Notes: generated by a model not told the origin, from the sequence alone. Shown: positions 8,106 through 16,906, numbered from the stretch's first letter. The stretch: 58,686 nucleotides of DNA from Micromonospora inaquosa (GCF_003857055.1 NZ_QGSZ01000222.1:1-58686); one strand, 5' to 3'. Translations and numbers: made by a program.

Positions 8106-8873
8106 ATGACTGCGAGCGAAGGGCCCACCGTCGGGACGCTGGTCCTGCTGCGGCACGGTGAGAGCGACTGGAATGCCAAGAACCTCTTCACCGGCTGGGT
8201 GGACGTCGACCTGACCGAGAAGGGCGAGGGCGAGGCGCGACGCGGTGGCGAACTGCTGCGCGAGCACAGCCTGCTGCCGGACGTCGTGCACACCAGCGTG
8301 ATGCGCCGTGCGATCCGCACCGCCGAGCTGGCGCTCAACGCCGCCGACCGGCACTGGATCGCGGTGCGCCGGTCGTGGCGGCTCAACGAGCGGCACTACG
8401 GCGCCCTGCAGGGCAAGAACAAGAAGCAGACCCTCGACGAGTACGGCGAGGAGCAGTTCATGCTCTGGCGCCGGTCGTACGACACGCCACCGCCGCCGAT
8501 CGACGACAACGACGAGTGGTCGCAGGTGGGTGACCCGCGCTACGCGCTGTTGCCGACCGAGCTGATGCCGCGCACCGAGTGCCTCAAGGACGTCGTCGAC
8601 CGGATGCTGCCCTACTGGTACGACTCGATCGTCCCGGACATCCTGGCCGGCCGGACGGTGCTGGTGGCCGCGCACGGCAACTCGCTGCGCGCCCTCGTCA
8701 AGCACCTCGACCAGATCTCCGACGAGGCGATCGCGAAGCTGAACATCCCGACCGGCATTCCGCTGCGCTACGACCTCGACCCGCAGCTGCGCCCGCTCAC
8801 CCTGGGCGGCACCTACCTCGACCCGACCGCTGCGAAGGCAGCCGCCGCGGCGGTAGCCAACCAGGGGCGCTGA
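8106..8873 (+). CDS. gpmA: 2,3-bisphosphoglycerate-dependent phosphoglycerate mutase
   Basis: Glycolytic/gluconeogenic enzyme that interconverts 3- and 2-phosphoglycerate in the cytosol. The active-site RHGES is at 16-20 with His17 as the phosphohistidine, followed by [31 protein letters not shown] (about 89-102) and AAHGNSLR (about 186-193), which carries the second active-site His. The 255-residue length is typical. ATG 8106 is preferred; ATG 8097 in frame is only nine bases upstream. A very strong hairpin terminator follows. Its position just before senX3-regX3 and phoU matches the mycobacterial gpm1 locus. Confidence 0.95.
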   Translation: MTASEGPTVGTLVLLRHGESDWNAKNLFTGWVDVDLTEKGEGEARRGGELLREHSLLPDVVHTSVMRRAIRTAELALNAADRHWIAVRRSWRLNERHYGALQGKNKKQTLDEYGEEQFMLWRRSYDTPPPPIDDNDEWSQVGDPRYALLPTELMPRTECLKDVVDRMLPYWYDSIVPDILAGRTVLVAAHGNSLRALVKHLDQISDEAIAKLNIPTGIPLRYDLDPQLRPLTLGGTYLDPTAAKAAAAAVANQGR

Positions 8874-8883
8874 GCCACCAAGG

Positions 8884-8933
8884 AGAGGGCCCCTCGTTCA
8901 TCGCGAAGAGCGGTGAACGAGGGGCCCTCTTTT
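8884..8933 (+). terminator. Rho-independent terminator after gpmA
   Basis: A perfect 17-base stem (arms 8884-8900 and 8914-8930, AGAGGGCCCCTCGTTCA and its complement), a 13-base loop, then TTT. It separates gpmA from the convergent phoU and may work for both. Confidence 0.9.
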
Positions 8934-8939
8934 CGTGGG

Positions 8940-9593
8940 TCAGTTGCTGCCGGGCGCGTTCTCCCCGGTGATCAGGTAGATCACGTGCTCACCCGCGTTG
9001 ACCGCGTGGTCGGCGAAGCGCTCGTAGAAGCGCCCCAGCAGGGTGGCGTCGATCGCCGTCTCCACCCCGTACGGCCAGTCGTCGCCGAGCAGCACCGCGA
9101 ACAGGTTCTTGTGCAGCTCGTCCATGGCGTCGTCGTCGCGGTCCAGTTCGCCCGCGAGGTCGGCGTCGGGCTTCGCCAGCACCGAACCGATCTTCACAGC
9201 CATCCGGTCGGCGATCTCGGACATCTCGGTGAAGACGGTCCGCAGCTCGGCTGGGACGGCCGGCGAGGGGTGCCGGCGCAGCGCGGTCTTCGCCACGTGC
9301 TCGGCCAGGTCGCCCATCCGTTCCAGATCAGCGGCCACGTGCAGCGCGGTGATCATCGCCCGGAGGTCGGAGGCGACCGGCGCCTGTCGGGCGAGCAGGT
9401 CACAGACCCGCTCCTCGACGTGCCGGTAGAGGTCGTCGATCTCGGCGTCCCGCTCGATGACCGTCTCGGCGGCCTGCCGGTCGGCGGTGAGCAGGGCCCG
9501 GGTGGCCTGGCGCATGGCGGCGCGGACGCCCTCCGCCATGTCCACCAGCAGTTGGCTGACGATCTGGAGGTCGGCCCGGAACTCGTCGCGCAT
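8940..9593 (-). CDS. phoU: Phosphate transport system regulatory protein PhoU
   Basis: A 217-residue all-helical protein with two PhoU repeats. The first repeat carries EIDDLYRHVEERVCDLLARQAPVASDLR in pieces around residues 50-78 and the second ERFADHAVNAGEHVIYL near the C-terminus, with the conserved acidic metal-binding segments ERMGDLAEH and ERFADHA. In the family, PhoU links the Pst transporter to the PhoR/SenX3 kinase and prevents activation when phosphate is plentiful. ATG 9593 is chosen because AGGA stands seven bases upstream; ATG 9596 and GTG 9599 are adjacent options. It diverges from senX3 across a region with PHO-box-like repeats. Confidence 0.92.
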   Translation of the reverse strand: MRDEFRADLQIVSQLLVDMAEGVRAAMRQATRALLTADRQAAETVIERDAEIDDLYRHVEERVCDLLARQAPVASDLRAMITALHVAADLERMGDLAEHVAKTALRRHPSPAVPAELRTVFTEMSEIADRMAVKIGSVLAKPDADLAGELDRDDDAMDELHKNLFAVLLGDDWPYGVETAIDATLLGRFYERFADHAVNAGEHVIYLITGENAPGSN

Positions 9594-9687
9594 CATCACG
9601 TCCTGTGGTCGGTCGCCGCCGACGGGTGCCGGCGCAGGGGGATTGAGCAGGTGCGACGCCAACGGTAGGGCGCGCGGACGGACCCCG

Positions 9688-9726
9688 GATGAACCACGGT
9701 GAACGACGCCAGACGTAGGGGTGAAC
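9688..9726 (-). promoter_or_regulatory. PHO-box-like direct repeats
   Basis: Read leftwards, GTTCACC occurs at 9726-9720 and again at 9704-9698, exactly 22 bases (two 11-base units) apart; GTTCATC follows at 9694-9688. PhoP/RegX3 boxes of actinomycetes are 11-base direct repeats of the GTTCACC type. They lie between phoU and senX3 and probably bind the regulator encoded next door. Confidence 0.65.
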
Positions 9727-9786
9727 ACTTCCGTAAGTGAGGGTAGTTCGTCCCGGTCTGTGTGGTAGCCAGGTTAACAATGACCC

Positions 9787-9792
9787 TACGAT
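9787..9792 (+). promoter_or_regulatory. -10 box of senX3 (leaderless)
   Basis: TACGAT ends seven bases before the GTG start of senX3. No good -35 hexamer is seen, which fits a promoter that needs an activator. Confidence 0.5.
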
Positions 9793-9798
9793 CGCCGG

Positions 9799-11082
9799 GT
9801 GGAGCGGGCGGTGGCGGTCGTGGTGGCCCTGGCGTTGGTGGCCGGGATGGCCGCCGGTCTCGTGCTGCCCCGGTTCCTGCGAAGGCGGGACGGTCGCGCC
9901 ACGTCGACGGGGAGCGTCAGCTTCCGCTGGAGCAAGGGGAGGCCCGCGATAGCCGACGAGCAGCAGGCCGGGCTCGGCCGCCGGACGATCAACTCGCTCC
10001 GGGCCGGTGTCGTGGTACTGGACAACGACGACGTTCCCATGTTGATCAATCCGGCCGCCCGCGCGATGGGGCTGCTGCGTACCGGGAGCACCCCCGGCTC
10101 AATCGCCGCGCACCCACTGATCCGCACCCTTGCCGGCCAGGTGCGCCGCACCGGAGTGCGGCGCGAGATCGAGCTGGACCTGCCGCGCGGCCGCGACAGC
10201 GCGGGCGAGAATCCGCTCGGCGTGCACCTGCGGGCGATGGGTCTCGGCAACGGCTTCATCGCGGTCGAGGCGGTCGACGTGACCGAGTCGCACCGGCTGA
10301 CCCGGGTACGACGCGACTTCGTGGCCAACGTGAGCCACGAGCTCAAGACCCCGATCGGCGCCCTGCAACTGCTCGCCGAGGCGTTGCTGGACGCGACCGA
10401 GCCGGCCGACCCGGCAGCCCCCGACCTCTCCGAGGACCTGGTGGCCGCCCGCCGGTTCGCCGAACGGATCCAGCACGAGTCGACCCGGCTCGGCCGGCTC
10501 GTGCAGGAGTTGCTGGAGCTGACCCGGTTGCAGGGGGCTGAGCCGCAGCCGCCACCGGAGCCGGTCGCGCTGGACTGGGTGATCGCCGAGGTGGTCGACC
10601 GGACCCGCACCACGGCCTCCGCTCGGGGCGTCTCGGTGGCCGTGGACGGTGAGCGTGGTCTCACCGCGTACGGCAGCGACTCCCAACTCGCCACGGCGGT
10701 GGCGAACCTGGTGGAGAACGCCATCAACTACTCGGGCGAGGACACCACGGTCCGGGTCACCCTGCGGGGCGACGGCGAACACGTCGAGGTCGCCGTCGCC
10801 GACCAGGGCATCGGTATCGCCCCCACCGACGTCGACCGGATCTTCGAGCGGTTCTACCGGGCCGACCAGGCCCGCTCGCGTGCCACCGGCGGCACCGGGC
10901 TCGGCCTGGCGATCGTGAAACACATTGCGAGCAACCATGGCGGACGGGTCGAGGTGTCGAGCACTCTTGGTGGTGGATCGACGTTCACCCTCCGGCTGCC
11001 CGCAAGCCCACCGGACGACCTCCTGGCGACACTGCCGCCGGTTGGGATCGAACCCGGTCCGACTGGGCTACGGCAGGTCTGA
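9799..11082 (+). CDS. senX3: Phosphate-sensing sensor histidine kinase SenX3 (PhoR)
   Basis: A 427-residue membrane kinase with a single N-terminal hydrophobic helix (about 4-24), a PAS-like region (about 55-150), the HisKA motif FVANVSHELKTPIG with His180, then N-box ENAINYS and G-boxes DQGIGIAPTD and GGTGLGLAIVKH. It should phosphorylate the RegX3-type regulator encoded 24 bases downstream. One short TM helix with no large extracellular sensor is normal for SenX3/PhoR kinases, which take the signal from Pst-PhoU rather than sense phosphate directly. GTG 9799 is supported by TACGAT seven bases upstream. Confidence 0.92.
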   Translation: MERAVAVVVALALVAGMAAGLVLPRFLRRRDGRATSTGSVSFRWSKGRPAIADEQQAGLGRRTINSLRAGVVVLDNDDVPMLINPAARAMGLLRTGSTPGSIAAHPLIRTLAGQVRRTGVRREIELDLPRGRDSAGENPLGVHLRAMGLGNGFIAVEAVDVTESHRLTRVRRDFVANVSHELKTPIGALQLLAEALLDATEPADPAAPDLSEDLVAARRFAERIQHESTRLGRLVQELLELTRLQGAEPQPPPEPVALDWVIAEVVDRTRTTASARGVSVAVDGERGLTAYGSDSQLATAVANLVENAINYSGEDTTVRVTLRGDGEHVEVAVADQGIGIAPTDVDRIFERFYRADQARSRATGGTGLGLAIVKHIASNHGGRVEVSSTLGGGSTFTLRLPASPPDDLLATLPPVGIEPGPTGLRQV

Positions 11083-11106
11083 CAGCAAATGGAAAGGAAA
11101 TCCCCG

Positions 11107-11790
11107 TTGAGCCGCGTTCTCGTGGTCGAGGACGAGGAGTCGTTTTCCGACGCCTTGTCGTACATGCTCCGTAAGGAGGGCTTTGAGGTTTCGGTCGCCG
11201 CGACCGGCACCGACGCCCTCACCGAGTTCGACCGGACCGGCGCCGACATCGTGCTGCTCGACCTGATGCTGCCCGAGATGTCGGGCACCGAGGTCTGCCG
11301 ACAGTTGCGGCAGCGCTCGGCCGTGCCGATCATCATGGTCACCGCCCGGGACAGCGAGATCGACAAGGTGGTCGGGCTGGAGATCGGTGCCGACGACTAC
11401 GTGACGAAGCCGTACTCGCCGCGGGAGTTGGTCGCCCGGATCCGCGCGGTGCTGCGCCGGCAGAGCCCGGAGGTGGCTGAGGCGGGTGCGCCGACGCTGG
11501 CCGCCGGGCCGGTGCGGATGGACATCGAACGGCACGTGGTGACCGTCGACGGCGGGGCGGTGCAGCTGCCGCTGAAGGAATTCGAACTGCTGGAGCTGCT
11601 GCTGCGCAACGCGGGTCGGGTGCTCACCCGAGGCCAGCTCATCGACCGGGTCTGGGGTGCCGACTACGTCGGTGACACCAAGACGCTCGACGTGCACGTC
11701 AAGCGGCTGCGCTCCAAGATCGAGCCGGAGCCGTCCGCGCCGCGATTCATCGTGACCGTGCGGGGTCTGGGCTACAAGTTCGAGCCGTGA
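11107..11790 (+). CDS. regX3: OmpR-family response regulator RegX3 (PhoP)
   Basis: A 227-residue regulator, the same length as mycobacterial RegX3. The receiver domain has VVEDEE, phosphoacceptor Asp52 in IVLLDLMLPEMSG, VTARD and the conserved Lys in YVTKPYSPREL. The C-terminal winged helix (about 130-227) ends in TVRGLGYKFEP. It controls phosphate-starvation genes together with SenX3. TTG 11107 is preferred because AAAGGAAA lies just upstream and the protein then starts SRVLVVED; ATG 11089 in frame would start inside that ribosome site. Confidence 0.92.
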   Translation: MSRVLVVEDEESFSDALSYMLRKEGFEVSVAATGTDALTEFDRTGADIVLLDLMLPEMSGTEVCRQLRQRSAVPIIMVTARDSEIDKVVGLEIGADDYVTKPYSPRELVARIRAVLRRQSPEVAEAGAPTLAAGPVRMDIERHVVTVDGGAVQLPLKEFELLELLLRNAGRVLTRGQLIDRVWGADYVGDTKTLDVHVKRLRSKIEPEPSAPRFIVTVRGLGYKFEP

Positions 11791-11799
11791 TCGGCGTAC

Positions 11800-11836
11800 C
11801 CGAAGGGGGTCTGCGCTCGGCGCGGGCCCCCTTCGG
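11800..11836 (+). terminator. Hairpin terminator after regX3
   Basis: A perfect 10-base stem CCGAAGGGGG (11800-11809) with CCCCCTTCGG (11827-11836), ten bases after the regX3 stop. It lacks a T tract, as is common in actinomycetes. The rest of the gap to 12022 shows nothing else recognisable. Confidence 0.65.
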
Positions 11837-12022
11837 CCTGTCCGCGCTCGCGCCGCGCGCCAATTCCGAGAGCTGAACCACCTGCGCGTCGGGGGATGCG
11901 AGTCCGTTGGTGTGGCCCTTTGGAGCTGATGTCGCAGACGATTCACCCACCGGCGTCGTCGTCGGATTGGCGTCGTGGGGCGAGCAGTGTGGCGTGTGCC
12001 GTCCAATGATCTACCGAAACGG

Positions 12023-12826
12023 CTAGGCCTCGTCGGCGGGGTGCGGGGCGACCATGCCCTGCCTTGTCCTGGCCGCGCAGAGCTCGGCCAGCCGCTCGTA
12101 CGCGGGCGCGCCGATCAGGGCGGTCAGCTCCGGGGAGTACGACAGGTACATCGGCTCGGTGCCGACGTGCGCGTCCGTCGAGGAGGTGCACCACCAGTCC
12201 AGGTCGTGCCCGCCGGCTCCCCAGCCCCGCCGGTCGAACTCGGACAGCGTGGAGACCAGCACCTTGCTGTTGTCCGGTCGATTCACCCAGTCCTGATCCC
12301 GGCGGATCGGCAGCTGCCAACAGACGTCCGGCTTGTATTCCAACGGGTGCACCCCGTCGCGCAGCGCCTGGGCGTGCAGCGCACAACCGCCCCCGCCGGC
12401 GAAGTCGGCGTCGTTGAGGAACACGCACGGGCCGTCGGCGCCCTGGGTGGCGGTGCGACGGGCCGGGTTCTTGCCGTCGATGGTGTCCTCGTCGGTCCAG
12501 TTCTTGAACCCGCGCCGGAAATGCTGCCAGGTCGACGGGGTGAGCCGCCGGACCGCGTTGCGAACCCGCTTCTCGTCGTCCGAGTCGGTGAAGAACGCCC
12601 CGTGCGAGCAGCAACCGTCCGCGGCCCGGCCGGCGATGATGCCGTGGCAGCCCTTGCCGAAGATGCAGGTCCAGCGGGAGAGCAACCAGGTCAGGTCGGC
12701 CCGGATCAGGTGCGTCTCGTCGGCCGGGTCGGTGAACTCGATCCACTCCCGAGGGAAGTCCAGGGGCACCTCGCGGCTGCGCGGGTCACCCGGGTCGTCC
12801 ACCAGCACACGGAGCTCCATCGTCAC
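12023..12826 (-). CDS. Conserved Cys-rich protein, possible metal-cluster binder
   Basis: A 267-residue soluble protein of a family I know only as an actinobacterial conserved hypothetical, resembling YkgJ/DUF3109-type Cys-cluster proteins. Eight cysteines are spaced as C54, C60, C72, C73, C134, C148, C169 and C213, in the contexts [45 protein letters not shown] and WWCTSS. The pattern suggests a zinc or iron-sulfur site (inference). GTG 12826 follows a TACGCT box read leftwards, so it is probably leaderless; ATG 12820 is the alternative. It diverges from the ppx gene. Confidence 0.7.
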   Translation of the reverse strand: MTMELRVLVDDPGDPRSREVPLDFPREWIEFTDPADETHLIRADLTWLLSRWTCIFGKGCHGIIAGRAADGCCSHGAFFTDSDDEKRVRNAVRRLTPSTWQHFRRGFKNWTDEDTIDGKNPARRTATQGADGPCVFLNDADFAGGGGCALHAQALRDGVHPLEYKPDVCWQLPIRRDQDWVNRPDNSKVLVSTLSEFDRRGWGAGGHDLDWWCTSSTDAHVGTEPMYLSYSPELTALIGAPAYERLAELCAARTRQGMVAPHPADEA

Positions 12827-12887
12827 TCGGCCCAGCGTACGCGCGGTGTCGCCCGCAGGCCGGTGAGCCGCGCAAACGTGTTGCGCC

Positions 12888-12893
12888 TAGGGT
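12888..12893 (+). promoter_or_regulatory. -10 box of the Ppx/GppA gene (leaderless)
   Basis: TAGGGT ends seven bases before ATG 12901. The divergent Cys-rich gene has its own TACGCT-type box about 60 bases away. Confidence 0.45.
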
Positions 12894-12900
12894 CTTCACC

Positions 12901-13845
12901 ATGCGACTGGGTGTCCTCGACGTCGGATCCAACACGGTGCACCTGCTGGTGGTGGACGCGCACCACGGGGCGCACCCGTGGCCGGCGCACTCCGAGAAGG
13001 TGGTGCTCCGGCTGGCCGAGCAGATCGGCCCGGACGGCGCGTTGACCGAGGCGGGCGCGGATGGCCTGGTCAAGGCGGTGGGTATGGCCAAGGCTGCGGC
13101 CACCGGGCTGGCGGCGGACGACCTGATCGCGTTCGCCACGTCCGCGGTGCGCGACGCCACCAACGCGGCCGAGGTGCTGGCCCGGGTCCGCGACGAGACC
13201 GGCGTACGCCTGGCGGTGCTCTCCGGGGCGGACGAGGCGCGGATGACGTTCCTGGCCGTACGGCGGTGGTTCGGTTGGTCGGCGGGCCGACTGCTGGTGC
13301 TGGACATCGGTGGTGGCTCGTTGGAGATCGCCGCCGGCATCGACGAGGACCCGGACGTCGCGGTCTCTCTTCCGCTCGGGGCCGGTCGGCTGACCCGGGA
13401 GCGGCTGCGGGTCGATCCGGCCACCGCGGCCCCGCCGTCGGCGGAGGCTGTCGACAAGCTCCGGGAGTACGTGGACGGCCGGCTGGACAAGGTCGTCGAC
13501 CAGATGACGGAGGTGGGCTGGGGTCGGGCGGTGGCCACCTCGAAGACGTTCCGGACCCTGGCCCGACTGGCCGGGGCGGCTCCGTCCGGCGGCGGGCTGT
13601 GGGTGCGACGCAGCCTGACCCGGGCCGGCCTGCGGCAGGTCATCGGCTTCATCCGGCACATCCCACCGGCGCAGTTGATGGAGCTGGAGGGGGTCAGCGC
13701 GGGGCGGGCCCACCAGTTGCTGGCCGGTGCCGTGGTCGCCGAGGCGGTGATGCGCCGCCTGGATCTGGACTCGTTGGACATCTGCCCGTGGGCGCTGCGG
13801 GAGGGCGTCATCCTCCGCCGGCTAGATCAACTCGAACCGATCTGA
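12901..13845 (+). CDS. Ppx/GppA family exopolyphosphatase-like phosphatase
   Basis: A 314-residue ASKHA-fold enzyme that hydrolyses polyphosphate or pppGpp in family members. [15 protein letters not shown] at 3-17 is the phosphate-1 motif and [16 protein letters not shown] (about 137-152) the phosphate-2 motif with the catalytic glycine loop; [12 protein letters not shown] lies between. It is the short, single-module form usual in actinobacteria, without the C-terminal HD domain of E. coli Ppx. Its closeness to the phosphate regulon block is suggestive but not proof of coregulation. The TAGGGT box points to leaderless translation. Confidence 0.88.
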   Translation: MRLGVLDVGSNTVHLLVVDAHHGAHPWPAHSEKVVLRLAEQIGPDGALTEAGADGLVKAVGMAKAAATGLAADDLIAFATSAVRDATNAAEVLARVRDETGVRLAVLSGADEARMTFLAVRRWFGWSAGRLLVLDIGGGSLEIAAGIDEDPDVAVSLPLGAGRLTRERLRVDPATAAPPSAEAVDKLREYVDGRLDKVVDQMTEVGWGRAVATSKTFRTLARLAGAAPSGGGLWVRRSLTRAGLRQVIGFIRHIPPAQLMELEGVSAGRAHQLLAGAVVAEAVMRRLDLDSLDICPWALREGVILRRLDQLEPI

Positions 13846-13907
13846 CCCGGCGACCGTTTTCAGTCGATTTGCCGGCGCTCGTCACGATGCCCCGGGTGGT
13901 GCCGGGC

Positions 13908-13913
13908 TACGCT
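13908..13913 (+). promoter_or_regulatory. -10 box of the TIM-barrel gene (leaderless)
   Basis: TACGCT ends seven bases before GTG 13921, only about 75 bases after the ppx stop, so this gene can be transcribed separately. Confidence 0.45.
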
Positions 13914-13920
13914 GGCTGAT

Positions 13921-14727
13921 GTGACTTCCCGCGTTCCCGTGCTCCTGTCCAGCTCGTCGGTCTTTCCCGAGCCGACCGCGGCGGCGTTCCAACTGGCCGC
14001 GGCGCTCGGCTACGACGGCGTCGAGGTGATGGTCTGGACCGACGTGGTCAGCCAGGACGCGGGCGCGCTGCGCGGCCTCTCCACGCACTACGGCGTCCCG
14101 GTGCTCTCGGTGCACGCGCCCTGCCTGCTGGTCACCCAGCGGGTGTGGAGCCCGGACCCGTGGGAGCGCCTGCGCAAGGCCGCCGAGCTGGCCGAGACGC
14201 TTGGCGCGCCGACCGTGGTGGTGCACCCACCGTTCACCTGGCAGCGGGACTACGCGCGCAACTTCGCCGAGGGCCTGGCTGCCGTCTCGGACCGGTTCAC
14301 CGGGTTGCGCTTCGCTGTGGAGAACATGTACCCGGTGCGGATGGCGGGCCGGCAGTTCGTCCCGTACGTGCCCGGCTGGGACCCGACCGACGCCGGCTAC
14401 CCGTCGTACACGCTGGACCTGTCGCACTGCGCGGCCTCGCACAGCGACCCCCTGGAGATGGCCGACCGGATGGGCGCCGGGCTGGCGCATGTGCACCTCG
14501 GTGACGGCACCGGTGAGGGCCGCGACGAGCACCTGGTGCCCGGGCGCGGCACCCAGCCCTGCGGGCAGCTGCTCTCCTCGCTGGCCGGCCGGGGTTTCAC
14601 CGGCGCGGTGGCGGTGGAGGTCGCCACCCGGGGCGCGAAGAGCCGCGCGGTGCGCGAGGCGGACCTGCGCGCCGCGCTGGAGTTCGCCCGCCAGCACCTG
14701 CCGGCGTCGTCACCTGTCGACGCCTGA
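13921..14727 (+). CDS. Sugar phosphate isomerase/epimerase (AP endonuclease 2-like TIM barrel)
   Basis: A 268-residue xylose-isomerase-like TIM-barrel protein. Strand ends carry candidate metal ligands: [11 protein letters not shown] (about 31-41), HAPCL (about 66-70), [14 protein letters not shown] (about 134-141), TLDLSHCA and [21 protein letters not shown]. This matches the family's Glu/His/Asp metal site. The sugar substrate is unknown. It has its own TACGCT box and converges on the CGNR regulator gene. Confidence 0.85.
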   Translation: MTSRVPVLLSSSSVFPEPTAAAFQLAAALGYDGVEVMVWTDVVSQDAGALRGLSTHYGVPVLSVHAPCLLVTQRVWSPDPWERLRKAAELAETLGAPTVVVHPPFTWQRDYARNFAEGLAAVSDRFTGLRFAVENMYPVRMAGRQFVPYVPGWDPTDAGYPSYTLDLSHCAASHSDPLEMADRMGAGLAHVHLGDGTGEGRDEHLVPGRGTQPCGQLLSSLAGRGFTGAVAVEVATRGAKSRAVREADLRAALEFARQHLPASSPVDA

Positions 14728-14758
14728 CCCGTCCGCCCGAGATCGGGCGGTGGCGGCG

Positions 14759-15346
14759 TCAGCTGACCGGTGAGAGGGAGTCGGCGGCGGAGGTCGGCTG
14801 GGGGGCGACCGTCACCTGCTCGCCGACCGCGGCCCGCTTACGGGCCCGGTGCGCGGCGACGTGCGAGCGGGTGGCGCAGCGCTCCGAGCAGAACCGCCGG
14901 CAGCAGTTGGACGACGTGTCCAGGTAGACGTTGCCGCACCGCTCGTCGGCGCAGACCCCGAACCGGGCGCTGCCGTACTCGCAGAGCCAGACGGACAGCC
15001 CCCAGACCGCGCCGGCCAGGTATTCGGCGCTGACCGAGGCACCCCGACTGGTCACGTGCATGTGCCAGTCGCTGGAGTCGTGCCCGGAGATGCGCGGCTG
15101 CACCGGGAACGCCTCAAGCAGCGCGTTCAGCTCGGTGACCGCCTGGGCGTCCCGCCCCGAGGTGCCGTACTCGAAGACGTCGCGCAACCGTTTCTGTGCC
15201 CGGCGGAAAATCGCCACGTCCCGGTCGGCGACCTCGTCGCGCATCCAGGCGTTGTCGTCGGGGAAGAGGGCCCGCAGGTCGTCGAGGTCGTCCAGGCGGG
15301 CGTTGACCAGGTCAACGCCGGTCCGGGCGTACGCGTCGAAGTTCAC
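14759..15346 (-). CDS. CGNR zinc-finger transcriptional regulator
   Basis: A 195-residue protein with an N-terminal ABATE-type stress-sensing domain (about 1-135) and a C-terminal zinc ribbon, CADERCGNVYLD then NCCRRFCSERCATRSHVAAHR (about 137-175). The CGNR tetrad is altered to CATR and CGNV, but the Cys pairs and the basic HRARKR tail remain, so DNA binding is likely. It lies 19 bases downstream of the ATP-grasp gene on the same strand and also has its own TACCGT box. It may regulate that operon (inference). Confidence 0.8.
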   Translation of the reverse strand: MNFDAYARTGVDLVNARLDDLDDLRALFPDDNAWMRDEVADRDVAIFRRAQKRLRDVFEYGTSGRDAQAVTELNALLEAFPVQPRISGHDSSDWHMHVTSRGASVSAEYLAGAVWGLSVWLCEYGSARFGVCADERCGNVYLDTSSNCCRRFCSERCATRSHVAAHRARKRAAVGEQVTVAPQPTSAADSLSPVS

Positions 15347-15353
15347 GCCCCCA

Positions 15354-15359
15354 ACGGTA
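15354..15359 (-). promoter_or_regulatory. -10 box of the CGNR gene (leaderless)
   Basis: Read leftwards, TACCGT ends seven bases before GTG 15346. It lies between the ATP-grasp stop and the CGNR start, so the regulator has an internal promoter. Confidence 0.45.
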
Positions 15360-15365
15360 GACGAC

Positions 15366-16532
15366 TCATGGGGTGCGCGGCGCGTCGATGTAGTGCGGCA
15401 GGAACCGCGCGTAGCCGTCGGTGATCAGACTCGCGCTCTCCCGTACCCCCACGCCGGCCGACTCGCCGTCGACGATCCAGCTGCCCAGCACCATCCGGTT
15501 GCCGGCGAACTGCGGCAACGCCCGGAACTCCTGGTAGCACCAGCCCTCGTCGCCGTAGATCCCCGGGTTGGTGATCTCCTCAGCGGCGGTGACGATGCGC
15601 ACCGAGCCGCCCTCGCGGCCGAGCAGCGGCTTGGCCACGTACTCCGGCATGTCGCGCGGCGAGTCGAGGTATGCCGGGAGCAGGTACTCGTGGCCGGGGT
15701 ACAGCTCCCAGAGGACCGCGAGCAGCGCCTTGTTGGAGAGCAGCAGTTTCCAGGCCGGTTCGATCCAGGTGGTCGGGGTGCCCGGGGCGAGGGCCGCCGG
15801 CCCGTACGGCTCGGCCAGCATCCACTCCCACGGGTAGAGCTTGAAGCAGGTGGTGACCGGGCGGTCGTCGGCGTCGACGAAGCGCCGGCCGTCCCAGCCG
15901 ATCTCCTGGATGGGCTGCAGCTCGACGCTCAGCCCGGCCTGGCGCGCGGTCTCGGCGAGGTAGCCGGCGGTCATGTGGTCCTCGCCGGACTCCTCCTCGT
16001 TCGACCAGAGCACGTGCACCCGCGGGTCGTGCAGCCCGGCCCCGATCTTGGCCCAGGCGCCGACCAGCCGCTCGTGCAGGCTGTTCCACTGGTCCAGGTC
16101 CGGCCGGGTCTGCTCCAGCCAGTACCACTGGATGATGCTCGCCTCGACCAACGCGGTGGGGGTGTCCGCGTTGTACTCCAACATCTTCGGGGGCCAGGTG
16201 CCGTCGTACGCCAGGTCGAAGCGCCCGTAGAGGGTCGGTGGCGCCTCCCGCAGCGACCGGGCCACCGCCTCGGCCGCCCACTCCGGGATGCCGAACTCGG
16301 CGTACCGGTGCCGCTCCACCACGTGCTCGGCGGCGGCCACCGACATCCGGTGCAGTTCCTCGGTCGCCTCCTCCAGCCGCAGCACCTCGTCCAGGTCGAA
16401 GGCGTACGCGGCGGTCTCGTCCCAGTAGGACATGATCCCGCCGTCGGGCAGCTCGGTGTCGACGTAGACCAGCCCCTGCGACCGGATGGTGGCGTCCCAG
16501 TCGGTGCGCGGGGTGACCGTCTCGCGGCGCAC
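15366..16532 (-). CDS. YgiC-like glutathionylspermidine synthase-family ATP-grasp ligase
   Basis: A 388-residue ATP-grasp protein of the glutathionylspermidine synthase (preATP-grasp) family, without the amidase domain of true Gsp, so it is of the YgiC/YjfC type. Visible segments are YGRFDLAYDG, PKMLEYNADTPTALVEASIIQW (split, about 130-155), YPWEWMLAEPYG, the lysine-bearing YVAKPLLGREGG and YQEFRALPQF. Family chemistry is ATP-dependent C-N ligation; the partner substrates of the YgiC type are unknown to me. GTG 16532 begins one base after the stop of the lipoprotein gene, so the two are translationally coupled; the open frame further upstream overlaps that gene and is rejected. Confidence 0.87.
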   Translation of the reverse strand: MRRETVTPRTDWDATIRSQGLVYVDTELPDGGIMSYWDETAAYAFDLDEVLRLEEATEELHRMSVAAAEHVVERHRYAEFGIPEWAAEAVARSLREAPPTLYGRFDLAYDGTWPPKMLEYNADTPTALVEASIIQWYWLEQTRPDLDQWNSLHERLVGAWAKIGAGLHDPRVHVLWSNEEESGEDHMTAGYLAETARQAGLSVELQPIQEIGWDGRRFVDADDRPVTTCFKLYPWEWMLAEPYGPAALAPGTPTTWIEPAWKLLLSNKALLAVLWELYPGHEYLLPAYLDSPRDMPEYVAKPLLGREGGSVRIVTAAEEITNPGIYGDEGWCYQEFRALPQFAGNRMVLGSWIVDGESAGVGVRESASLITDGYARFLPHYIDAPRTP

Positions 16533-16533
16533 C

Positions 16534-16806
16534 TCAGCCGCCGCAGGAGGCGAGGTGGGTGCCGAACCCGCCGCGGTCGGGCAGCGCCGCGGTGGTCGGC
16601 TCCGGGGCGGTGCGGCCGGCGGCCGGGTCGCTGACCCGCATCGCCAGCGCGACGGTGTCGCCGCCGCCGACCGGCCCGAGGGCGCAGTCGTCGTCATCGT
16701 CGTCGTCCGAGGTCATGTTGCAGCCGGAGAGGGCGAGCGCGAGGGCGGTGAGCGCGCCGAGCTGCACGGAGGCCGATCGGAGTCGGCGGCGGGGGCGTTG
16801 GTCCAC
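16534..16806 (-). CDS. Small lipoprotein with poly-Asp tract and C-terminal Gly-Gly (YgiB-like partner)
   Basis: A 90-residue precursor. A basic N-region (RPRRRLR), a hydrophobic stretch and the lipobox LSGC (Cys29) predict an acylated exported protein. The mature part has a run of seven aspartates (34-40), two further cysteines (41, 88), a short RGGFG motif (78-82) and ends in CGG. E. coli YgiB, as I recall it, also has RGGFG near its C-terminus and is encoded next to YgiC, matching the ATP-grasp gene here. GTG 16806 is preferred since TACAAC stands six bases upstream; GTG 16833 is the alternative. Confidence 0.7.
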   Translation of the reverse strand: MDQRPRRRLRSASVQLGALTALALALSGCNMTSDDDDDDDCALGPVGGGDTVALAMRVSDPAAGRTAPEPTTAALPDRGGFGTHLASCGG

Positions 16807-16900
16807 GGCATCGTTGTAGCCGATCGACGCCACCGCCGCCGCCCCGCCCCCGGGTCGAGGTGGCCCCGCCGCCCCTCGGCGCGGCCCCTGGCAGGGGCGT

Positions 16901-16906
16901 TACGCT
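16901..16906 (+). promoter_or_regulatory. -10 box of the proline dehydrogenase gene (leaderless)
   Basis: TACGCT ends six bases before ATG 16913. The gene diverges from the lipoprotein/ATP-grasp unit. Confidence 0.45.
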
